Below, one piece after another: positions 17,516-26,832 of a DNA stretch of 64,000 nt. The position numbers and the translations under genes were made by a program. Source of the stretch: Paenibacillus aurantius (lineage in GTDB: Bacteria > Bacillota > Bacilli > Paenibacillales > NBRC-103111); assembly GCF_032268605.1 (NCBI RefSeq), contig NZ_CP130318.1:5307501-5371500 (forward strand), written 5' to 3'. The number at the start of each line of letters is the position of its first letter. Position 1 is the first letter of the stretch. Below the pieces are notes generated by a model. The model did not search any database. It worked only from the letters and a program-made list of their open reading frames with translations, and had not been told where the DNA came from.

Positions 17516-18436
17516 TTACCATAGACTGCCCTGCTTCGTTTTTTGGGCAATTTTGTTGACCGTCAGCAGCAGAATCAAGTTAATGATCGATTTGAACAGG
17601 CCGATTGCCGTCGAATAGGAGTAGTTGGCCACCTGGGACGTCAATCCCACCTTATACACGTAAGTGTCGATAATCTCGGACGCCTTCAGGTTGATGGGAT
17701 TCTGCATCAGCAGCACTTTCTCGAAGCCGACGTCAAGAATGTGGCCGGTGTTCAGGATGAGAACGATGATCGCCATAGGCATAATGCCCGGCAAATCGAT
17801 GTGCCACATCCGGCGCAGCTTGCTCGCCCCGTCCATGACAGCCGCCTCATGCAGCGACGGATCGATGCTGGCCAGCGCGGCCAGAAAGATAATGCAGTTG
17901 AAACCGGCGTGCTGCCAGACGTCCGACCAGACATAAAGGGAAGAGAAGTACGAAATCTCGCCCATGAAGTTGATCGGAGCGATGCCGAGAAACCCGAGAA
18001 GCTTGTTCAGGATTCCCGTCCGCGGATCCAGCAGCTCCTTCACGATGCCGACGATGACGACAATGGAGATAAAGTGGGGTGCGTAGGTCACCATCTGCAC
18101 GATTCTGCGAAATCGCACGCTTTTCAAATAGTTCAAGCCGAGTGCCAGCAGAATCGGAAACGGAAATCCCGCCGCCAGATTGTAAAAGCTAAGAATAAGC
18201 GTGTTCCTCAGGATCCGCCAGAAATCATAGGAATGCACGAACCGGTCGAAATGCTTGAGCCCCACCCAGTCGCTTCCCCAGATTCCCTTGGTGACCGTGA
18301 AATTCTTGAAGGCGATCTGCGCCCCGTAGATCGGCACGTATTTGAAAAGGATCAGATAAAGGAACGGAAGGGCCATCAGCACGTACAGCTGCCAGCTTCG
18401 GACCAGCCTTTTCTTGAACATATAGCCGCTCAACAA
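17516..18436 (-). CDS. Carbohydrate ABC transporter permease (LplB type), TTG start
   Basis: A 306-residue permease with about six membrane segments and an EAA loop (LHEAAVMDGASKL). The start is most likely TTG at 18436 (a second TTG follows): GGAGGAGG lies about eight bases upstream, while the first ATG, five codons in, would be too far away at about 23 bases. It is the first gene of the fucose-type importer operon, with a candidate promoter at 18551-18578. Confidence 0.92.
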   Translation of the reverse strand: MLSGYMFKKRLVRSWQLYVLMALPFLYLILFKYVPIYGAQIAFKNFTVTKGIWGSDWVGLKHFDRFVHSYDFWRILRNTLILSFYNLAAGFPFPILLALGLNYLKSVRFRRIVQMVTYAPHFISIVVIVGIVKELLDPRTGILNKLLGFLGIAPINFMGEISYFSSLYVWSDVWQHAGFNCIIFLAALASIDPSLHEAAVMDGASKLRRMWHIDLPGIMPMAIIVLILNTGHILDVGFEKVLLMQNPINLKASEIIDTYVYKVGLTSQVANYSYSTAIGLFKSIINLILLLTVNKIAQKTKQGSLW

Positions 18437-18550
18437 CAGTTCTCACCTCCTCCAGTGTTTAAGATGGAATCACACAGGCGATTCTCCCCCATAGGTTGGT
18501 TCGCGTGTTTTCCGTGTCCCCAGCATAGGCCGGCAGGAGGTGGAACGTAA

Positions 18551-18578
18551 ATTGTAAATCTTCCGGTTTTGTCGTCAA
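18551..18578 (-). promoter_or_regulatory. Candidate sigma-A promoter for the 18436-13388 operon
   Basis: On the minus strand, TTGACG and TACAAT are separated by 16 bases, each one base from consensus. The site lies about 115 bases upstream of the first permease gene. The rest of the 18437-18781 gap shows only this and the terminator at 18725-18756. Confidence 0.5.
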
Positions 18579-18724
18579 TCGTTAAGAAAACCGGGTTTAC
18601 ACTTCCCCGATCGATGTGCACAGGAACAGAATTCGACTAGTTTATTCCAAATATTACAAGAAAATAGGCCTCTTCGGCTCCAACCTGATCAGGACTAAGG
18701 GATCAGACAGGACATCATCCATGT

Positions 18725-18756
18725 AAAAAAAGCCGGAACGAAACGTTCCGGCTTTC
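18725..18756 (-). terminator. Terminator after the AraC sensor-regulator
   Basis: A hairpin with 11-bp arms AAGCCGGAACG/CGTTCCGGCTT and a three-base loop, followed on the minus strand by a run of T. It ends the regulator transcript and isolates it from the importer operon. Confidence 0.9.
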
Positions 18757-18781
18757 CTACGAGCGAACGGCACGCCGACCT

Positions 18782-21085
18782 TCAGCCTGCTTCCGATTCG
18801 CGAAAAGCAGTGGCGCTGAGGCCGTTGCCCCGTTTAAACGCCCGGCAAAAAGTACTCGTGGAATGGTAGCCCACCTGCTCGGCGATCTCCCGGACCGGGA
18901 GGCTGGTGGTGGCCAGCAGCTGCTTCGCTTCCTTCATCCGAAGGCTCTCGAGATAGTCGGAGAAGTTGGTTCCGGTCTGTTCCTTGAAGAACTGGGACAT
19001 GTAACCTTTGGAAATGTTCATGCGGTCGGCTACGACATCCAGGCTTAAGCTCGGCTGCCCGTAATACTCCTGGATATAAGCGAGTATCGACTCGAGCAGC
19101 TTCACGTTGCGGCTCTTCTTGCGGTGATCCGCCTCGGCGCTCATGGACAGGAACAGCTCAGCGGCGCTTTGGTACGCTTCCCGCAGGTTCTCCGTCGTGC
19201 CAAGCAGGCGAAGCAGCTCCTGCACCTCTTCCGAATACGGAAGCATCAGCTGCTCCTGCAGCTTCATCAGGCAGCTGACGATCTCATAGCAGAACAGCTG
19301 CTGCTTCTCGAGCGGCAGATGGCGCTCCTGAAAATTTTCCCGGTATAGCGAATCCAGCAGCTGGTTCAGCTCCTCGGTCTCTCCGGCTTTGGTGAAATTG
19401 CAGAGACGGTTCTCCACTTCCCCCGGGAAGTAGAAAAGGCGGTTTTCACTCGGCAGATCGGAGAACCACGCCGTCTGGACGATGTCCTCGTACGTCAGGG
19501 AAGAAAGCGACTGCCTGGCCTCCTCGTAAGACCCGGAAACGTCGAGCAGCGAATCGCGGAATCCCCCGATGGCAAAATAAAGGCCAAGCGGAAGCTGCTT
19601 GCCGATCTCGGACGCCACATCCTGGATGATCCCCTCGATCGTCCGCCTGAAGGGAGCTCCGTCTTCGCCGGAATCGACGAACAGGATCGCGATTTTGTCC
19701 TCCGTCAGGTCATGCACATAAAGGCTGTCGGCGGGTGCCCGCCGCAGTGCTTCCTTGACCAGCACCCGCTCGACGTCCAGCCTGCGCAGATCGTCGGCGT
19801 CCAGTCCTCTGGTGCCCCCGCGGAAATGGAGGATGCCGAGCGCATAGCTCCGGCCTTCGATCCGAATATGCTGGTGCTTCAGCAGCGTATTGATTTCATC
19901 CAGGCTGACGAATTCGCCCTTAAGCAGCCGTTCATAGAAGCTTTCCCACAGCAGGGGCGCCTGGCGTTTGATCTCCCTCTGCATCGCCGTGTTGTTGTCG
20001 ATTAGCGCAGCCAGGGAGTTCTGAATAAATCCATACATTTCCTTGGGTCGCCGGGGCTGCGAACCGCCGGGCCGTTCCGCCAGCGTGGAGAAAAGCTGGA
20101 CCAGCGGCTTGCCGCTTCGGCTGGCGAACAAATAGGCGAGCAGAACCCCGATGAGCAGGAACGCCAGCGCAATTCCGGTCGTGATCTTCCGGATGGAGAT
20201 TACTTTGCCGAGCACGACGTGGGGCGGCTGTGCCACGATGTACGACCAGTTGTTATACGAGGACTTCGTATAGGTGACCATCATCCCGTTAGTCTTCGGG
20301 CTCGCTTCGATGATACCGGATGACGCGGCATACTCGGCAGGATTCAGATCGGGAACGGCTCCGTCGCCCGACAAGGTGCTGACGACCCGTCCCTGTTCGT
20401 CCATGATAGACACCCAGCCTCCGTCGGAGACGTTGACGCCACTCATCAGAGACTTCAACTTCTGGTTATCGACCAGAATGATCAGGGCCCCTTGGATGTA
20501 GCCGGGGTAGCCGAGCGATTGCACGTACGTCAGCATATCGTAGGGCTTTTCCTGGTACAGGGTCCGACCCGAAGCCATGACCTCGCGGTTGCGGTACGAA
20601 CCGAACAAGTCGCTTCGCCAGGAGTCGTAATCGGTGCCCTCACGTGACAAAATATGCTGATAAAAATAAGGAAGGTCATAGATGGAATTGGCCGACAGGG
20701 CCACGTTGCTGTTCTTGAAGGTCAAATAATAGTCCAGGACGAAATTATTGGACGTGTTATAGCTGTACAAATTCTTCTTCGCTTCGAGCACCCGGTAGGT
20801 CTCCTTGCTTCCGAATGCGTCGTGCACCCTGGCGAAGCTCATCACCATCGGATCGTTCAGCAGCTGAAGGGCGATGGTATTGACTTCGGACAGCCGGATG
20901 TCCATCGTTTCCTTGACCTGCTCCAGCAGCTGCATATTGCTGCCCGTCACTTCATCTTTAACGATGTCGTAGGTCAATTTGTAGAAGCAACCCCCGATGA
21001 TCAGGGCCACCAGCATGAACGAAATATAAGGAATCATCAAACGCATGAATAACTGCTGATGTCCCAGGCGCTTAATCAGATTCAT
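18782..21085 (-). CDS. Membrane-bound AraC-family sensor-regulator
   Basis: A 767-residue one-component regulator. It has a transmembrane helix at about residues 13-35, an extracytoplasmic sensor, a second helix at about 295-320, a cytoplasmic middle region and a C-terminal AraC helix-turn-helix (NISKGYMSQFFKEQTGTNF, then VGYHSTSTFCRAFKR). The ATG at 21085 is preferred because it begins the usual short basic N-terminus and has GGGGG nine bases upstream. It is the likely activator of the fucosidase/importer operon next to it. It is clearly paralogous to the regulator at 1-2263, which suggests duplication of a regulator-importer module. Confidence 0.92.
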   Translation of the reverse strand: MNLIKRLGHQQLFMRLMIPYISFMLVALIIGGCFYKLTYDIVKDEVTGSNMQLLEQVKETMDIRLSEVNTIALQLLNDPMVMSFARVHDAFGSKETYRVLEAKKNLYSYNTSNNFVLDYYLTFKNSNVALSANSIYDLPYFYQHILSREGTDYDSWRSDLFGSYRNREVMASGRTLYQEKPYDMLTYVQSLGYPGYIQGALIILVDNQKLKSLMSGVNVSDGGWVSIMDEQGRVVSTLSGDGAVPDLNPAEYAASSGIIEASPKTNGMMVTYTKSSYNNWSYIVAQPPHVVLGKVISIRKITTGIALAFLLIGVLLAYLFASRSGKPLVQLFSTLAERPGGSQPRRPKEMYGFIQNSLAALIDNNTAMQREIKRQAPLLWESFYERLLKGEFVSLDEINTLLKHQHIRIEGRSYALGILHFRGGTRGLDADDLRRLDVERVLVKEALRRAPADSLYVHDLTEDKIAILFVDSGEDGAPFRRTIEGIIQDVASEIGKQLPLGLYFAIGGFRDSLLDVSGSYEEARQSLSSLTYEDIVQTAWFSDLPSENRLFYFPGEVENRLCNFTKAGETEELNQLLDSLYRENFQERHLPLEKQQLFCYEIVSCLMKLQEQLMLPYSEEVQELLRLLGTTENLREAYQSAAELFLSMSAEADHRKKSRNVKLLESILAYIQEYYGQPSLSLDVVADRMNISKGYMSQFFKEQTGTNFSDYLESLRMKEAKQLLATTSLPVREIAEQVGYHSTSTFCRAFKRGNGLSATAFRESEAG

Positions 21086-21227
21086 GGACGTCTTCCCCCT
21101 TGTATAGGCCGAGGCCCTTGTAAGCGGTGCCACATGTTAATAATTATAACATCTACTCTGCCTAAGGGGTATTTACATTTTTTTAATTTTTTCGATTACG
21201 GCCAAGTTCAGTATCTTTAAATATACA

Positions 21228-21257
21228 TTGACAGGAATATTCCCTATTTGGTATATT
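21228..21257 (+). promoter_or_regulatory. Candidate promoter of the decayed S-layer-domain gene
   Basis: A perfect TTGACA and TATATT are separated by 18 bases. Transcription from here would start near 21263, after the only upstream in-frame TTG (21248), which helps to show that the downstream reading frame lacks a usable start. Confidence 0.5.
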
Positions 21258-21292
21258 GTCATCAACAGCAAAAAATTGGAAGAAAGCGAGGG

Positions 21293-22017
21293 GTAAAGAA
21301 AACGGTTTGGATCCCCTTGGTCCTGGTCGCGGCCATCAGTTTTTCCGCCGGGTCGGCGGCTGCCTTTGGGGATGTGGACCCTAAGAAGGGTGAAGCCATT
21401 CTGGCTCTGAAGGAAAGAGGCATCGTGTCCGGTGTCGGCGGGGACCGGTTTGCCCCGGATCAGGACATGACTTATGCCGAGGGCTTGAGCCTGGTGATGA
21501 AAGGCTTGCTGCAGGGAGCCGTCGGAGAGAGGGAGGCTGATCCAACAGCCGGCCCCTGGTATGCCGGCCTTGTGGAACAAGCGAAGACGGTTGGCCTCCC
21601 TCTTCCGGCCGGCGTCGACCCTTCCGCGTCCCTTACCGAGGAGGAGTTTGCTTCGCTGCTGAACGCTGCCCTTACGGCTGCTGCGCCGGACCGGACGCTG
21701 CCGGAAGCGGGGAAGCCAGCCGGCCCGTCGAAGGTAACCCGTGCCAAAGCGGCAGAGTGGGTGTACCAGGCCATCCGGTTCCTCGAGACCGCACCGGCGA
21801 TTCCGATAACGTCAGACCGGATCACGCCGTCGAGATGTTCCGGCTGCTGGGCGGCGGCGTTGCCGGAGACCTGGCGGGACTGCCGAATGCGCAGCTGGCC
21901 GTCTTCCCCGGCACTACCCATTACACGATGATCTCGCGGACCCATCTTCTTCTTGCCGCCGTCGTACCCTTTCTCGATGCCGAGGCTTCCAAACCGGAAT
22001 CCTCGCCAACCAAGTAG
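21293..22017 (+). pseudogene. Fused remnant: S-layer-homology protein 5' part joined to alpha/beta hydrolase 3' part
   Basis: The first part encodes a signal peptide (KKTVWIPLVLVAAI...SAAAFGDVD) and S-layer-homology-like segments (VSGVGGDRFAPDQDMTYAEG). It has no start codon where one is expected: GTA stands at 21293 in place of GTG or ATG. Near 21790 the sequence switches to the C-terminal part of an alpha/beta hydrolase in another frame (VRPDHAVEMFRLLGGG, then LPNAQLAVFPGTTHY with the late catalytic His). The hydrolase N-terminus is absent. This is best explained by a deletion that joined two unrelated genes out of frame. A promoter is still visible upstream. Confidence 0.7.
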
Positions 22018-22119
22018 CCGGGTAAGACATTAGCATTTACTTCAAAATTTTTACATGATAGAGTGATATTGGATATCCCTTCTTAACCAAACCAATTAAC
22101 AAGTGAAGGAGCGGTACTT

Positions 22120-22458
22120 ATGAATCCCGAAGTGACGGCATTTATCGATAACCTTAACGGGCAGTGGCAGGCGGAGCTTGGCCATAAGCTTCGTCAGATG
22201 GTGCAGGAGACGATTCCGGGGGTTGAAGAAAAAATCCAGTACAAGAAGCCGCATTTTCTCAAAAACGGCCAATTCGCTGCGGTGATCTCCCCTTCCAAGG
22301 ATGCGATTGCGTTCATGATCATGAATGCGGAAGGCATTGAGTTCCCCAAAGGCTTCGAAGGCCCGGCCGAACGCAAATGGATCAAATTGAAGGAAGGCGT
22401 GGAGCCGGACCTGGCTCAATTGTCGAACCTCCTGGCGCAGGCGTCCGAATCGTTGTAA
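22120..22458 (+). CDS. DUF1801-family protein
   Basis: A 112-residue small cytoplasmic protein of the DUF1801 group (related to the YdhG/frataxin-like Fra family). Recognisable blocks are IPGVEEKIQYKKPHF near residues 30-44 and SKDAIAFMIMN near 59-69. Biochemical function is not established; an iron-chaperone role has been proposed for some relatives. The start has AAGGAGCGG upstream. A strong bidirectional terminator follows. Confidence 0.8.
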   Translation: MNPEVTAFIDNLNGQWQAELGHKLRQMVQETIPGVEEKIQYKKPHFLKNGQFAAVISPSKDAIAFMIMNAEGIEFPKGFEGPAERKWIKLKEGVEPDLAQLSNLLAQASESL

Positions 22459-22466
22459 GCACGATA

Positions 22467-22505
22467 AAGAAAGCGGCTGATCCTCGAGGGTCAGCCGCTT
22501 TCTTC
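22467..22505. terminator. Bidirectional terminator
   Basis: A hairpin with arms AAGAAAGCGGCTGA and TCAGCCGCTTTCTT lies between two converging genes. It includes the last codons and stop of the SUMF1-like gene on the minus strand. Confidence 0.75.
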
Positions 22506-23177
22506 CTGCCAAGACCGGGCAAGGCGGAAGCCCAGGTCGTCGATGCCGAAGGTCGGATGGCTGCGGCGGCGGCACGTAGCCCCGCATCCCCGGGCCTCTT
22601 CTGCCCAGCTGCCTCCCCGAAAGATCCGGTAGGACCCGTAAACTTCCGCGTCATATACGTCCCAGCACCATTCCCACACGTTCCCCAGCATGTCATACAG
22701 CCCCCAGGCGTTAGGCACCTTGCCTCCCACGTCCTGTACGGCGCCTCCTGAATTCCCCTCATACCAGGCAATCTCATCCAGTTCCCCGTACCGATAGCCG
22801 GCTGTGCCGGCTTTACAAGCATACTGCCACTCCGCTTCCGTAGGAAGCCGGTAGCCGTCCGCCTCCTCGTTCCAGCTAACGCTTTCCCCATCCCTTCCTA
22901 CCGAGTAGCATTCCTTCAGCCCCGCCTGCCGCGACAGCCGGTTGCAAAAGATAACCGCCTCGTTCCAAGAAACGTTCACGGCCGGCTTCCGGTCGTTATC
23001 CCTGGAATTCGGGGAGGAAGCTTGGTACAGGCCTCGCGTTACCGGATAGCGGGCAAGAAAGAAAGGCTGGACCGGGGCTTTCCACTGCTTTTGGATTCGG
23101 TCATCCCGCAATTCGATTTCTCCCCCTGGAATAAGGACCATGGGATAATCATTGTTTCTCCGTCCATCATCCGCCAT
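22491..23177 (-). CDS. SUMF1/formylglycine-generating-enzyme-like protein
   Basis: A 228-residue single-domain protein of the SUMF1 (C-type-lectin-like) family. Hallmarks are MVLIPGGE at the start, FFLARYPVTRGLYQ, PAVNVSWNEAVIFCNRLS, YRLPTEAEWQYACKAG, LYDMLGNVWEWCWD and FRGGSWAEEARGC...GFRL at the end. Members either convert a Cys to formylglycine in sulfatases or do unrelated tasks. The C-terminal Cys pair is spaced CGATC, closer than in characterised enzymes, and no sulfatase is in the window, so the activity is uncertain. The start at 23177 has GGAGAAGG upstream. Longer in-frame reading through the YitT gene is an artefact of GC-rich sequence. Confidence 0.85.
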   Translation of the reverse strand: MADDGRRNNDYPMVLIPGGEIELRDDRIQKQWKAPVQPFFLARYPVTRGLYQASSPNSRDNDRKPAVNVSWNEAVIFCNRLSRQAGLKECYSVGRDGESVSWNEEADGYRLPTEAEWQYACKAGTAGYRYGELDEIAWYEGNSGGAVQDVGGKVPNAWGLYDMLGNVWEWCWDVYDAEVYGSYRIFRGGSWAEEARGCGATCRRRSHPTFGIDDLGFRLARSWQEESG

Positions 23178-23236
23178 CCGCCTTCTCCTCTCCTTCCTTA
23201 TTTGACAGAGCCCTCGCGCCCCATCCGCTTGTCCAG

Positions 23237-24109
23237 CTAGTGAATGTCCCGCTTCCGGAAGCTCCCGCCGCGCACCTCCGACACATCCGAAATGACCACG
23301 AACGCGCCTTCGTCGATATCCCGGACAATGGACATCAGCTTGGTTTCTTCCATCCGGTTGATTACGCAGTTCAGGATTTCCGTCGGTTCGTTCGTGAAGC
23401 CTCCGCGCCCTTGGGTATAGGTTACGCCGCGGCCAAGACGCGCCTGTAGGGCCTCCCCAATCTCTTCGGATTTGGGACTGATGACTTTGACGGACTTGGA
23501 TTTTTCCAGACCGACTTGGATAATATCGATCACATTCTTTGCTATGTAATAGGTGATGGCGGAATACAGCGCGTTCTGCAAGCCGTAGATAAAGCTCGCC
23601 CCAATAAAGATAAACGCATTGATAAAAAGAATAACGTCTCCTACCGAGAACGGAATGCCCCGGGACACCAGGATCGCCAGCACCTCGGAGCCGTCGAGGG
23701 CTCCCCCGTTCCGAAGCACGACCCCGATGCCGACCCCCAGCAGGATTCCTCCCGCCAGCACGATCAGAAGCGGATCTTCCTTGCCCAGGATGGTGTGGAC
23801 ATGATGAAGCAAAGAGGTGGAGACGGACAAAGCGGCGATCCCTACCGTACTCCGGATCGCGAAGGTCCTTCCCACCTGCTTGTAGCCCAAGTAAATGAAC
23901 GGGATGTTCAGAACGAAGAGCAGGATACCGAGCGGGATTCCGAATAGATGCGCTCCCATCATGCTTATCCCGGTTACGCCGCCATCCACGACATCGTTCG
24001 GAATCAGCACGGCCTCCAGCCCGTATGCCGCCATAACAGCGCCAATGATGATCATGACAAGGCTTCGGACGTGATCGACGAACTTGTTTTCTCTGTGGTG
24101 TTCCTTCAT
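23237..24109 (-). CDS. YitT family membrane protein (DUF161/DUF2179)
   Basis: A 290-residue membrane protein. About five hydrophobic segments in residues 12-175 (DUF161) include the PNDVVDGGVTGISM block, followed by a C-terminal cytoplasmic DUF2179 domain from about 210 (GRGVTYTQGRGGFTNEPTEIL). This family is common in Firmicutes; function is not established. The start has AAGGAGAG upstream. The SUMF1-like gene follows 59 bases downstream on the same strand. Confidence 0.93.
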   Translation of the reverse strand: MKEHHRENKFVDHVRSLVMIIIGAVMAAYGLEAVLIPNDVVDGGVTGISMMGAHLFGIPLGILLFVLNIPFIYLGYKQVGRTFAIRSTVGIAALSVSTSLLHHVHTILGKEDPLLIVLAGGILLGVGIGVVLRNGGALDGSEVLAILVSRGIPFSVGDVILFINAFIFIGASFIYGLQNALYSAITYYIAKNVIDIIQVGLEKSKSVKVISPKSEEIGEALQARLGRGVTYTQGRGGFTNEPTEILNCVINRMEETKLMSIVRDIDEGAFVVISDVSEVRGGSFRKRDIH

Positions 24110-24195
24110 CTAATCTCTCCTTCATGAAATTTACAGCATGGCCCCCCATCCGCGGTAAACCCATATCTACCCATTATAGCACAAGTCATAGGGAC

Positions 24196-25065
24196 TCAAC
24201 CTTTGGCCGGCCCGCCATCTTGGAGCCGCTCGACGAATTTATCGAAGGCGCTCGTGGGAAAGGCGTCGCGCCGGTAGACGAAACTGACCACCGAGGAGCG
24301 GAACCGCTCGGGAATGCGGAAGCAGCGCACCCGGCCCGCGGCCTCCCAGCTGCTTACCGACGAACGGGTCAGCAGCGAAACGCCCAGTCCGGCGGAGACG
24401 CCTCCCAGGATGGCCTCGAGCGTACCGAACTCCATAATGTTCAGCGGCCCCGGGCGCTCCTCCCGAAGCCACTGCTCAAGCCGGTCGCGGTGAAAGCAGC
24501 CTTTGCCGAAGAACAGAAGCGGCTTGTTCAGCATCTCCTGCAGCCCGGCGTCCGTCGGCTCGGAGATGAGCACGAGCTCCTCCTCGAAGGCGGGCAGCAC
24601 CGACAGGTCCGGATGCTCGAACGGGCCGCTGATGAACGCGCCGTCCAGCTCATACTCCAGCACGCTTTTTACCAAATCCGACGTATGCCCGGTCTGAAGC
24701 GACAGCTTCACCTCGGGAAACTGCTTGTGGTAATTCTTCATGATGCCGGGCAGATGAACCGCCGCCGTCGTCTCGAGAGAGCCGATCCGCAGCGGGCCGG
24801 CCGGGGTTTCCGAGTACTTCGTCGTTTTGACGGCCTCCTCGAGCAGATGAACGACCCGGTTCGCGTAGGTGAGCAGGGTCTCCCCGGCCGGCGTCAAGGC
24901 CACCCCGCGGCTCAGCCGGTGAAACAAAGGGGTGCTCAGCTCCGCTTCCAGCTGCTGAATTCGCGCCGTGACGTTGGACTGCACATACCCGAGCTTGGCC
25001 GCCGCTCTCGTAATGCTTCCTTCGCGCGCAACCGCCTGAAAGATTTTCAAATCTCCGCTTTCCAT
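24196..25065 (-). CDS. LysR-family transcriptional regulator
   Basis: A 289-residue regulator with an N-terminal winged helix-turn-helix (residues 3-60; AVAREGSITRAAAKLGYVQSN) and a C-terminal LysR substrate-binding domain from about 88. It resembles the CzcR-like Bacillus group. The start ATG has AAGGAGGGG upstream. It is divergent from the EamA transporter gene at 25201, and a T-N11-A dyad lies between them, so it very likely controls that transporter and itself. Confidence 0.93.
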   Translation of the reverse strand: MESGDLKIFQAVAREGSITRAAAKLGYVQSNVTARIQQLEAELSTPLFHRLSRGVALTPAGETLLTYANRVVHLLEEAVKTTKYSETPAGPLRIGSLETTAAVHLPGIMKNYHKQFPEVKLSLQTGHTSDLVKSVLEYELDGAFISGPFEHPDLSVLPAFEEELVLISEPTDAGLQEMLNKPLLFFGKGCFHRDRLEQWLREERPGPLNIMEFGTLEAILGGVSAGLGVSLLTRSSVSSWEAAGRVRCFRIPERFRSSVVSFVYRRDAFPTSAFDKFVERLQDGGPAKG

Positions 25066-25096
25066 CGTTGCCCCTCCTTCTGGTATCCTTTGAAAA

Positions 25097-25113
25097 CATC
25101 AAATGAAATGATG
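25097..25113. promoter_or_regulatory. LysR-type operator candidate
   Basis: CATCAAATGAAATGATG is a 17-base dyad (arms CATCA/TGATG) that contains T-N11-A, the classical LysR box. It lies between the divergent LysR and EamA genes. Confidence 0.5.
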
Positions 25114-25200
25114 GGTCTTATCTTATTTAATTATTTTACATGATACATCCCATAAAATAAACTGTGATTATCCCTTAAACAGAATGAAAGGTGTGACGAC

Positions 25201-26091
25201 ATGAAATCTCCTCGGCTTTTGATTCTCACGTTCTTTACTATGCTGGCGGCCGGTATAAATTTTCCCGTGGGGAAAATGGCGCTTTCGTTCGGTTCCCCTT
25301 TTGTCGTTCTGGCGATCCGTTTTGTGGGCGCGGGTTTGCTCATGCTGCCCTTCCTGTGGAGGCGCCCTCACCCGCAAAGTGCGGCGCTATGGCTGAAGCT
25401 GGCGATCATCGGGTTGTTCCAATCGGCCCTGGTCATGGCGGGCATTTACTGCAGCATGCAGACGATTCCGTCGGGCAGCGCCTCCCTCCTCTCCTCCACG
25501 AACCCCCTCTGGTTCATTATCTTCAGCTTCCTGCTGTACGGGACCCGCTACCGTCCCATCCAATGGGCGGGAGCGTTCCTTGGTTTTGTAGGCGTTGCGA
25601 TCACGCAGGGCTTCTCCATCCAGCTGCAACCGGGCTTCTGGTATGCCCTGGGGGCCGGCATGGCCTGGGGCTTCGCCACGCTGCTGACCTCGCGATGGGG
25701 CCAAGCGTTCGACTCCTGGGTCATGGCTGCTTACCAGATGCTGATCGGCGGGGTGCTCCTGCTCATCGCCTGCCCCTTACTGGAAGAGCCCCGCTTCGTC
25801 TGGGACACGGGCCACCTCGGGAAGGAGCTGCTGGTGCTGGGCTGGATGATCGGGATAAGCTCCATCGCCCAGTTCGTTTCCTGGTATTATGTGCTGCGGA
25901 ACAGCGACCCGGGCCAAGCGAACGTCTACCTGTTCCTCATTCCCCTGTTCGGCATGCTGGCCGGCTGGGCTCTGCTCGGCGAAACCTTGCACGGATATGT
26001 GTGGGCGGGGGCGCTATGCATCGGCCTGGGCATTTTTCTCGTCAATTTCCCGGGGAAAGCGGCCTTATCCCCGGCGAAAGCGGCGGGTTGA
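25201..26091 (+). CDS. EamA-family (DMT superfamily) transporter
   Basis: A 296-residue inner-membrane exporter with about ten transmembrane helices in two EamA repeats (about 5-135 and 145-285). Typical blocks are NFPVGKMAL near residue 20 and PLFGMLAGWALLGE near 252. Substrate classes in this family include amino acids and other metabolites; nothing here narrows it. The start has AAAGGTG seven bases upstream. A terminator follows at 26108. Confidence 0.92.
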   Translation: MKSPRLLILTFFTMLAAGINFPVGKMALSFGSPFVVLAIRFVGAGLLMLPFLWRRPHPQSAALWLKLAIIGLFQSALVMAGIYCSMQTIPSGSASLLSSTNPLWFIIFSFLLYGTRYRPIQWAGAFLGFVGVAITQGFSIQLQPGFWYALGAGMAWGFATLLTSRWGQAFDSWVMAAYQMLIGGVLLLIACPLLEEPRFVWDTGHLGKELLVLGWMIGISSIAQFVSWYYVLRNSDPGQANVYLFLIPLFGMLAGWALLGETLHGYVWAGALCIGLGIFLVNFPGKAALSPAKAAG

Positions 26092-26107
26092 CGGCCCCAG
26101 CCAAAGA

Positions 26108-26136
26108 GGACCATCCTTAGCCGGATGGCCCTTTTT
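26108..26136 (+). terminator. Terminator after the EamA gene
   Basis: A hairpin with arms GGACCATCC and GGATGG.CC is followed by TTTTT. Confidence 0.8.
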
Positions 26137-26146
26137 GCTGCCTTCT

Positions 26147-26689
26147 TTAGCTGTTCATGGATAGCGAAAAAATTTCCTCTCCGTCTTTGGAATAGCCGGT
26201 CAAAAGAAATCCAGGATGAATGTCACTGTAACGATCCTGAAGGGCAAACCAAATCCGGTAGTCCTGGGTGGGTACAATTTCCGCATCTTTGTTAATGGTG
26301 CTTAACCCTTCATTATTGTGCTTAATGTGTAATCTCGCTATGTTATCATTTTTCACTATTCCATAATATACTTGGTAACGCTTCTCTTTGGAATTCAAGT
26401 CCAAATTCGTCCAAACCCAAGGCACATCATCCTTTTCATAGGCTGTGCCGCCGCCGAATCCCCATTTGTATCCTGTTCCCGTTTTATTGACAAGTCCAGC
26501 GTCTAAACCACCAGTCGGTTCTTGATAAAAAACAAGGACGACATCCTCCAGTTCATGCTCATGGATGATTTGCCTATCCTTTATTCCGGCTGCTTGCATA
26601 GCTTGGGGTATGGACTCCGAGCTTTCATTCTCACACCCTAAAGGAACAAACATCAGCCAAACGAAGATCAACAATCTAAGCCTTTTCAT
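26147..26689 (-). CDS. Putative lipoprotein of unknown function
   Basis: A 180-residue protein with a lipoprotein signal (MKRLRLL, hydrophobic stretch, lipobox PLGC at about residue 19) and a mixed alpha/beta body. I do not recognise the family. The start at 26689 has GGGAGGA six bases upstream; a longer in-frame reading adds 22 residues upstream of the signal. Its base composition is more AT-rich than neighbours to the left, which may mean later acquisition. It is monocistronic. Confidence 0.75.
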   Translation of the reverse strand: MKRLRLLIFVWLMFVPLGCENESSESIPQAMQAAGIKDRQIIHEHELEDVVLVFYQEPTGGLDAGLVNKTGTGYKWGFGGGTAYEKDDVPWVWTNLDLNSKEKRYQVYYGIVKNDNIARLHIKHNNEGLSTINKDAEIVPTQDYRIWFALQDRYSDIHPGFLLTGYSKDGEEIFSLSMNS

Positions 26690-26738
26690 CACCAATCCTC
26701 CCGTAGTAGTAAACGTCTGCTTCAAGCACATTCTAACG

Positions 26739-26825
26739 GGAGGGCCGGCTTCCAAGCTGGAGGGAGTGACACCCGATGCTTTGGCGGCCCGTCTCGAAGA
26801 AGGGTACCGGAGCCGACTATATTAA
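26739..26825 (+). other. Possible fragment of a lost gene
   Basis: A short open stretch ends ALAARLEEGYRSRLY and stop at 26825, with GC-rich third positions like real genes here and a terminator hairpin just after it. Upstream the frame runs antisense into the lipoprotein gene, so no start exists. It may be the orphan 3' end of a deleted gene. Evidence is only the coding-like appearance. Confidence 0.2.
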
Positions 26826-26832
26826 TGAAGGT

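Noticed and set aside
22491-24164. Reading of the SUMF1-like gene as a 557-residue protein
   Set aside because: The added N-terminal part is an alternative frame of the YitT gene. The ATG at 23177 with GGAGAAGG upstream fits the family start.
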